Source of the DNA: Hypericum androsaemum
Lineage: Eukaryota > Streptophyta > Magnoliopsida > Malpighiales > Hypericaceae
Assembly (NCBI GenBank): GCA_963995505.1
Contig: OZ023184.1
Location: 17,048,228-17,112,227 of the forward strand
DNA length: 64,000 nt
Direction: 5' to 3'
Part shown: one piece after another, positions 56,986 to 64,000 of the stretch
Layout of the letters: every line of letters begins with the position of its first letter
Numbering within the stretch: the first letter of the stretch is position 1
The notes under the pieces: model-generated
The model's input: only the letters and a program-made list of their open reading frames with translations
Databases searched by the model: none
What the model was told of the DNA's origin: nothing
Program-made: the position numbers and the translations under genes

Positions 56986-57630
56986 TTTTTTTCAAAAGGT
57001 AAAATTTTATTAATAGTAACTACAGCCACTGTTAAGTTAACCTTGCATTGCCAACTCGCGGTGAAACTAATAGCTTCAACTATCTGGGGCATAAATCTTC
57101 AAAAAACTATCTGAGGCATGATCAATCAATTCCACGTGTCTTTCCCATCTCCTACGCCTGGGATTCCTCCCAGTTATAACCCTTCTACTGATGATGACCA
57201 ATCACAGTTCATCCTTCGCGTGACCTACAAAGGTAACTTGATCTCAAAAAAATGTCAAATACAGGAAGGATAAATTATGCTAGGATCTATTATGTATGGT
57301 CAAATCTACGATGAAGTACTTTATTTTTCAAAATATATGTTGTAATCTCTTCTGGTTTTACGGTAAAGTATTCTTAAGTCTCTAGGATTTTGCCATCCTA
57401 ACTCTAACATCCATCGGTTTTCAGAAATGATTTTCTAGTCCTTTGTGTTATGTTTTATTATACTCTCGAGTCTCTCGCTGAAATCATAAATCATTTTGTC
57501 ATAAAAATTGCTTGCATATTCTTAGAAAATAAAAACAATATATAATATTGAATTTTAATATATCAGTAAGCATTTTTTAAAATTTTGCAAAAATATATAT
57601 TTTTTTATAAGTAATTTTTTTGTGACCAGG
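56986..57630. other. Mixed spacer with one small open frame and a dispersed-repeat end
   Basis: A 51-codon frame (57118-57273, +) starts MINQFHVSFPSPTPGIPPSY and ends LISKKCQIQEG. Its Pro/Ser-rich start looks more like coding sequence than the surroundings, but I cannot name it. On the minus strand, 57020-56986 reads like a retroelement tail (TTAATAAAATTTTACC then an A-rich run). 57345-57500 is the dispersed repeat also seen at 52535 and 53585. Confidence 0.3.
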
Positions 57631-57631
57631 A

Positions 57632-60112
57632 ATGGAACCATGGTCATGTGATATCTTATAAATAGTCGGTTAGAATAAATGGTATTCTATGATGCAATCT
57701 ACATATGAGATGTGTTTGGAAGTGTTCCTAGATATGCTATAGTCTATTTAGGATTTTAGTTCAACCACAACAAATCCTAGTCAAATTATTCCAAGCTTTA
57801 AGAAGTTTGTTAGTCAAATTCGGACAGTAACGACATCTGTTTAGTAAATTCAGCACATCTTTCCTAATTTTGCTCCAAATGCTACAAATGAATATGATCC
57901 AGAAATTACACGCATAGAGCTACAATTTGTCTATTGACAAGTTTTTATAAAAATCAACAGAAAATAGTCAAAACGGAGCTTGAATGAGTCGCTTCCTGAT
58001 TGGACCTCATTTACAAGCAACCAATCACATATTACCACTTGCTAGATTATTAGACTTGGTTAAGGAGGTGAGTCAAGCAGGAATCTTACTCACCCATACA
58101 CTTTTGGGACTCAAGAACCTTAAGGAAGAGGTAAGAAAGTCCGAGACTCAGCCATAACTCAAAAGAGAAGAGAAAGTTGAGAGAGAGAGTAAGAGGAAAG
58201 AGAAAGAAGCAGGTAACAAAGAACGACTTGGTAAACTATATTCTGCCTCGAACTAGATTTTGATTCCTTCATCAAAGTTATAGAGGACATAAAGAGCTTT
58301 CAGAGCATATATTATATGTCCTATTTTGATAAAGGAATTGGTATAAAATTATTTTTGAACATTGGACTAGTTACTGAAGTATCAACTGAGGTAGTCGAAG
58401 AAGAATAATTTGGTAATTTATCCTCATATTTGAATTGGACTTTTATGCCTTCATGAAAGTTGTAGAGGAATCAAATACCTTGTTAATAGTGTATCATATG
58501 TTCTATTCTGATTAAGAAGTCAATAAGAAATCTGTTCTAAATAATAGACTATCTACTGGATATATAGATGAGCTAGTAGAAGAAGAACGACTTGGTAAGC
58601 CTAGTTGGACTCTGAATTGGACTTAGACTTCTTCCTACAGATTGGAGAAGACTTAATTATCTTTCTAACGACATATTATACACTCTATTTGGATGAAGGA
58701 ATTGCCCTCAAGACCTAGTTGAAAGTTAGACTAGCTGGCTGATTCACGATTGAGCAGGGTTTATGAGTAAAGGCTTGGTAAGTTAATTCTTTGAGATTCT
58801 AAGTTAATTTTTGGACTCTGAGAGAACATACAAGGGAGTTTAAGTACAGTGAATAAATGAATCGAGTTTTGTGTGATATCGGGTTATATGTGATATCTAC
58901 CGAACTTAGAAGCGATTGAACTTATCGTGTGCTCAATATATAACTTGGTTGGGAAAGTGAGAAACTGATCTCATTTTGTAATTGGAAATTATTATACAGA
59001 TCATGCAAGGCTTCCTCAGGTGCTTTCAGTAAAGAAAATTATCTTGGAAGAATGGCTAAAGGATAAAAGTGACGGGAGAATAAGACTCGGGAAATTAGCA
59101 CTATTGAGTGATATTTGTTTGTGTAAGTGAATAGAACATGATAAATTTAGTTTTGTTTGGTGCATGTGCATGTTCCAGACCTTGATTATCTCATGCATAT
59201 GAAGTATGTTCATGAAGTGGTCATGTGCATTTGTGATAAGATCGATCATGTTTGGATTGGTCTGTGAGAGATATGGCACAAGTGAATGGCTGGCTAGAGA
59301 ATATGTCTTTCCTAGCTTGGGGCCAATTTGCGTGGGTTTGCTATGTTGTTTTTGGTGAGATATGGACAGGTTTTCCTGTGCTAACCGGAGATGTTAGCCT
59401 ATGTGCACATAGACTGGGGATATCCTAGTTTACTACTTTTAAACTTGGTATGTGATTATGATACAGAGATTTGATGGCCATGTTGATGTCCCTGTGCTAG
59501 AGAGAAAGTGGCCCGTCTAAATCTATCTATAGCTCACCATTTATTCACTATGTGAACTTTTATGTGTGTGTGATCATATGGTTGGCATGCTTCTTGTGGT
59601 CTTGCATACTGTTGGACATGGTTAAGTTATGTCTGTCATATGTAGCAGACATAACCAATATGTTATGTTCTATCTTCTTACTAAGTGTTTCAAAATACTT
59701 ATCCCTTACTAATCCATCTTAGGTTAAAGCTATCATAGTTTGCCTCGGGTTTTGGAGTCTGTGGTGCATGCCCATCTTCATTTAAGGGCTACTCTTTTGA
59801 GGTCTCCAGATCATGCTATCTTTTGTACTCTTGTATAGAGGCTCTGTAGTAGTTTTCAGAGGCTAGATCCTGGACTATGCTTTAGTTTGAACATGTATCA
59901 CAGGGAACTTATTTAGAGTTTTGGTGATGGTTCTCACACCATCTTTGTATATCTTATATTTTGGAAGGCATAATTATATAGTGTGCCCTGGTGTTGCTTT
60001 AAATAAGTTGATAAACTTTATGCTATAATTTGTGGCTGGCTAGATCTGTATTTTGTACTTTGTATACAGTGGAGTCTAACGCCGGTCACCGACCTCAGGA
60101 TAGGTCGTGACA
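57632..60112 (+). repeat. 5' LTR of the Ty3/gypsy element (left edge provisional)
   Basis: The right end is firm: CCGGTCACCGACCT...GGTCGTGACA at 60112, then the primer site. The left end is not resolved, because the partner LTR lies outside the window; TGTGACCAGG at 57632 is a candidate. The LTR would be about 2.5 kb, close to the 2.8-3.0 kb LTRs of the giant-LTR family. Its last 450 bp follow the same order of blocks (AGGTCTCCAG, GCTCYGTAG, GTCTARCRCCGGTCACCGACCT). Confidence 0.6.
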
Positions 60113-60116
60113 GACT

Positions 60117-60128
60117 TGGTATCAGAGC
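60117..60128 (+). other. Primer-binding site of the gypsy element
   Basis: TGGTATCAGAGC, the initiator Met-tRNA complement, four bases after the LTR end, as in the giant-LTR elements. The leader that follows has CTACGGAGCATAGGA at 60178. Confidence 0.92.
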
Positions 60129-60247
60129 TCAATTTAGTTTTGTCTTATGTGTTGTTTAAATGTGTATTTTAGGAACCCTACGGAGCATAGGAACCATCAT
60201 GTATTTGTCCTTCATTGTATCAGCTTGTTCTTTGGTCTTCTTAAATT

Positions 60248-60958
60248 ATGAATTGCTCTTATAGGGAGAATATACCTGTTACACGTAGAGGTGCTAAAAA
60301 TACTATCAGGGAGCGAGGTGAGTGCTCCGATGGAAATAGAGATGATATTGTACTTGATCCAGCACCACCAGCTGAGAACATAACTACTGATAATGCCACG
60401 ACAGTTGAGACAGACCCACCAGTTGGTGGTACTTCTGAGGCTGAAAGGCATGGTGGTGATGTTGTGTAAAGAGTGTTGATAGCAATGGAGAAATTTATTA
60501 TTACTCAACAAAGTCAGGTGGATCGAAAAGCTACTTTGGTTCTTAGAGATGACTCATTGGCAGAGTTTTTAAAGTTGGAGCCACCTACATTTTCTGGTGT
60601 GCATGATGATCCTCAGGTATTTGTTGATGAAATGGAGAAGAGGTGGAAGATCATGAAATGTGAAGGAAAGAGGATGGTGGAGTTAGTTGCATTTAAGTTA
60701 ACTAGAGAGGCTGGAGTTTGTTTCCAAACTGTGGGATCACGTGGATGGACTTGGAAGAAGTTTGATAAAGCTTTATTGGATCGCTTCTTTCCTGAGAGTT
60801 TGAGAGATGCTCGTGCCATTGAGTTTGAGCGACTAGTGAATACAACAAAGATGACGGTAACTGAGTATGATCAGAGATTTTGTCATCTTTCCTGTTAAGC
60901 AAAGCATTTAATTCCTGATGATGAGAAGAAGGTAAAGAGGTTCATTTGGGGATTTACT
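60248..60958 (+). pseudogene. Ty3/gypsy gag, broken
   Basis: The start MNCSYRENIPVTRRGAK leads to a stop at 60467-60469. The frame goes on with a capsid-like region, FLKLEPPTFSGVHDDPQ, WTWKKFDKALLDRFFPES and EYDQRFCHLS, the retrotransposon gag signature. A second stop lies at 60896. After KKVKRFIWGF the text jumps directly to protease text, so the C-terminal part of gag with the expected zinc knuckle is deleted. Gag would package element RNA; this one cannot. Confidence 0.85.
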
Positions 60959-61390
60959 TTGACAAAGAAAGATGCTACTGCATCTAATTCTATGCTTTCA
61001 GGTATACTCCCTATAGGCTTGTCAGATGCTGGAGTCTTGTTTGATTTGGGGTTGACACATTCATTCTTGTCACCCCAGTTTGCTAAATCTTTTGATGATC
61101 AACTTGTGTCCTTAGAGAAGTCACTAGATGTTTGTACACCTTCAGGTCATATCATACATGTGCATTTAGTTCTTAAATTATGTGCAACTATTGTGGATGG
61201 ACGTGATATGGTTGCTGATTTATCCGTGCTTGATATGGAGGATTTTGCTGTGATTTTGGGTATGGATTGGTTATCCTCATATCTTGCAACAGTAGATTAT
61301 TTCAATAAGATTGTGACCTTCAAGCCTAAGGGTGAGCCATAATTTATGTTTCGAGGTGATGGGATCGTAATTCCACCTAGACTTATCTCA
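60959..61390 (+). pseudogene. Ty3/gypsy aspartic protease, active site altered
   Basis: The expected FDSGATHSF reads FDLGLTHSFLSPQFA: the Ser after the catalytic Asp is Leu and the Ala is also Leu. The rest is typical, with VADLSVLDMEDFAVILGMDW and the YFNKIVTFKPKGEP end, followed by a stop at 61340 and another near 61403. Confidence 0.85.
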
Positions 61391-62980
61391 TATTTGAAGG
61401 CTTGAAGATTATTGAAAAGAGGTTGTGTGAGTTATTTGGCTATTATTAAAGAAGCTGATACAGATGCAGAGAAGATAACTATGGATGAGATTCCTGTCGT
61501 GAAAGAATTTGCAGATGTTTTTCCAGATGACTTGCCAGGTTTGCCACCTGAGAGGGAGATTGAGTTTTGCATTGAGTTAATGCCAGAGACAGAACCAATA
61601 TATATACCACCATATCGTATGGGACCTGCTAAGTTAAAAGAGTTGAAGGTTCAATTGCACGATCTATTGGATAAAGGATATATTCGGCCTAGTGTTTCCC
61701 CGTGGGGTACTCCAGTGTTATTTGTTAGAAAGAAGGATGAAATTTTGAGGTTGTGCATTGATTACCGTAAGCTCAATAAGGTAACTATTCACAACCAATA
61801 TCCTCTTCCACGCATTGATGATCAGCTAAGGGATGCCAAGTGGCTTTCAAAGATTGATCTAAGGTCAGGATATCATCAGTTAATGATTTGAAAGGAAGAT
61901 GTGACTAAGACAGCCTTCAAAATTTGATATGGACACTATGAGTTCTTAGTTATGCCATTTAGTCTTACTAATGCACCTGCTTTCTTTATGGGTTTGATGA
62001 AACGAGTGTTCAAGCCATTCTTGGATCAGTTTGCAGTTGTCTTTATTGATGATATATTGATCTACTCACGAACTAAGGAAGAACACGAAGGACATCTTCA
62101 GTTAGTTTTGAAGACCTTACTTGATAATAAGTTGTATGCTAAATTTTATAAGTGTGAGTTTTGGTTGCAAAGTGTGGCATTCCTAGGACATGTTGTTTCC
62201 AAGGATGGAGTGTCAGTTGATCCAATGAAGGTGGAAGCTGTGGTGAATTGGCCAACTCCCACCAATGTTACTGAGGTATGTAGCTTCCTTGGTTTGGCTG
62301 GATATTACAGACAGTTTGTAAAAGGGTTTTCTACTTTGGCTGCTCCACTCACTCGATTGACACAGAAAAATGTAAAATATGTGTGGGCAGAAGATTATGA
62401 GAGAAGTTTTCAGGAGTTGAAAAGTTTGTTAACCCATGCTCCTGTTTTGACTTTACCGTCTGCATCTGGGAAATATGCTGTGTACTGTGATACTTCTAGG
62501 ATTAGTTTGGGATGTGTTTTGATGCAGGGAAGAAATGTGATAGCTTATGCATCTAGACAGTTGAAGAAACACGAGCACAATTATCCAGTGCACGACTTGG
62601 AAATGGTTGCAGTGGTGTTTGCACTCAAGATATGTAGGCATTATCTATATGGTGAGAAATTTGAAATATTTACTAATCATAAGAGCTTAAAGTTTATTTT
62701 TGATCAGAGGGATCTAAATATGAGGCAAGGGAGATGGATGGAGCTTTTGAAAGACTATGATTGTGTCATTAGTTATCATCCAGGTAAAGCTAATGTTGTT
62801 GCAGATGTATTGAGTCGAAAATCAGCTGGTAGTTTGGCACATATGTCATTGATTCGAAGACCTTTGATTTCAAGCCTACATGAGTTAGTCGACCAAGGGT
62901 TAGAGTTGACAACAGTTCTAAATGGAATTGAACCGGTAATGTTGGGTAAGATACATATGCAACCAACTATCCGTGGTTGA
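61391..62980 (+). pseudogene. Ty3/gypsy reverse transcriptase and RNase H, broken
   Basis: The linker [18 protein letters not shown] leads into reverse transcriptase: [33 protein letters not shown] and [12 protein letters not shown], with the catalytic box [12 protein letters not shown] near 62040. Two stops (61889 and 61925) stand where family members have Arg, a pattern expected from CGA to TGA change. RNase H follows from about 62440: [34 protein letters not shown] (the family has TDHKS, so a catalytic Asp is Asn) and [11 protein letters not shown]. The frame ends at 62978. Only the stops and this substitution would block function, so decay is moderate. Confidence 0.9.
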
Positions 62981-63079
62981 GTTGTGGGACTACAATGAGA
63001 AGACCCTAAGTTAATGGAGATGATTGAAAAAGTTGAGCAAGATGCATTGCCTAAATTTTATCTTAGTTGAAATCGTGTT

Positions 63080-64000
63080 TTATATTATGATACTTGATTG
63101 GTTGTGCCTGATGTAGGAGATGTGAGGAGAGACATTGTGGCTCAAGCACACAAGGCTGTGTATAGTATGCATCCAGGTTCGACCAAGATGTATCAAGATA
63201 TGAAGAAATATTATTGGTAGAATGGCATGAAAAAGGACATTGGTGATTTTGTTGCTAAGTGTTTAACATGTCAACAGGTTAAAGCTGAACATCAAAGACC
63301 TTCTGGTTTGTTACAACCATTAGATATTCCAGAATGGAAATGGGAACGAATCACCATGGATTTGTTAGTGGGCCTCCCGACTTCACCAAGGGGGTTTAAT
63401 TCTGTTTGGGTTATTGTGGATCGATTGAGGAAGTCGGCACATTTTATACAGATTAAGAATACATATGATGCAGCAAAGTTTGGCGCAACTATTTATTGAT
63501 CAGATTGTTCGACTGCACGGAGTTCTGGTCTCGATAGTTTCTGATCAAGGGACACATTTTACATCTCGATTTTGGAAAAAGTTTCAAGATGCCATGGGTA
63601 CTCGTTTGGATTTGAGTACAGCTTTCCATCCTCAAACAGATGGACAGTCAGAAAGGACAATTCAAATATTGGAGGATATGATGCGAGCATGTGTGATAGA
63701 TTTTGGAGGAAGCTGGGAGCTTTATTTTCCTTTGATGGAGTTTTCCTACAATAATAGTTATCAAGCTAGTATTCAGATGGCACTTATGAGGCATTATATG
63801 GTAGGAAGTGTAGGTCACCAATATGTTGGGATGATATTGGTGAGAAGTAATAGTTGAGTCTTGAATTCATACAGGAGACAGTTGATAAGATTAGGTGATT
63901 CAAGTGCAATTAGTGACAGCTCAGAGTAGACAGAAGTCATACTCAGATAAAAGGAGAAAAGATATTGAGTTTGAAGTGGGTACCAATGTATTTCTGAAGG
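63080..64000 (+). pseudogene. Ty3/gypsy integrase, broken, runs off the window
   Basis: The zinc-binding HHCC region holds [19 protein letters not shown], then CLTCQQVKAEH with a stop in between (63220). The core has WERITMDLLVGLPTSPRGF (first Asp), IVDRLRKSAHFI, SIVSDQGTHFTSRFWK (second Asp) and STAFHPQTDGQSERT (Glu). A frameshift lies near 63475 and another after 63800. The last bases encode SRQKSYSDKRRKDIEFEVG, the post-integrase region. The GLPTS and DRLxKSAHF text is typical of chromoviral Tekay/Del-type elements. Any chromodomain and the 3' LTR are outside the window. Confidence 0.87.

Noticed and set aside
56986..57110. Truncated minus-strand retroelement tail (TTAATAAAATTTTACC plus A-rich run)
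   Set aside because: Too short, no target duplication and no coding text to prove it; only mentioned in the spacer entry.
39936..60128. TGGTATCAGAGC sites as tRNA gene ends
   Set aside because: Each lies 1-6 bases from an LTR end and no tRNA body or cloverleaf is present; they are primer-binding sites.

Overview
This is a piece of a flowering-plant genome, most likely a eudicot. The evidence is the set of plant repeats (Ty1/copia, Ty3/gypsy, RNase H-bearing L1 LINEs, hAT and Mutator DNA elements), LTR-element primer sites complementary to initiator Met-tRNA, and broken copies of plant genes (F-box/kelch, GT34 xylosyltransferase, GH17 glucanase). It is AT-rich, heterochromatin-like repeat territory. 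I found no clearly intact host gene, no rRNA or tRNA gene and no CRISPR.

Layout. 1-7.2 kb: a broken F-box/kelch locus (copy A) split by a nearly complete 5.9 kb L1 LINE with a 16-bp target duplication. 7.5-15.0 kb: a tandem array of a non-autonomous LTR element, minus strand, as four LTRs alternating with three internal units; each unit carries the same unrecognised ORF in a different state of decay. 15.0-18.5 kb: old inverted repeats holding a 212-bp hAT MITE and a Pack-MULE (16692-17959) that carries a GT34 fragment. 18543-21325: a 2.8 kb solo LTR. 21.8-23.8 kb: a rearranged relative of the array element. 23.8-24.3 kb: F-box promoter copy B.

24.3-52.3 kb is a nest. A decayed LINE (apparently a join of two LINE lineages) was hit by two non-autonomous giant-LTR elements (27078-36362 minus; 37104-46585 plus) and by a young copia element (46800-51562 minus). 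The copia element itself carries a filler-bounded insertion from another copia family. Target duplications resolve each insertion. The two giant-LTR elements form arms of an inverted repeat about 9.3 kb long with a 741-bp spacer.

52.3-57.6 kb holds ancient repeat ends, a GH17 pseudogene lacking both catalytic regions, and F-box copy C. 57.6-64.0 kb is a decayed Ty3/gypsy element (Tekay/Del-like) running off the right edge. Its LTR end, primer site and leader resemble those of the giant-LTR elements, so its family is the likely source of enzymes for them.

Nothing here looks like a working new molecular system. The most novel items are the array element's unrecognised ORF, the giant-LTR/gypsy pairing with its 55-bp LTR repeat, and the Pack-MULE.
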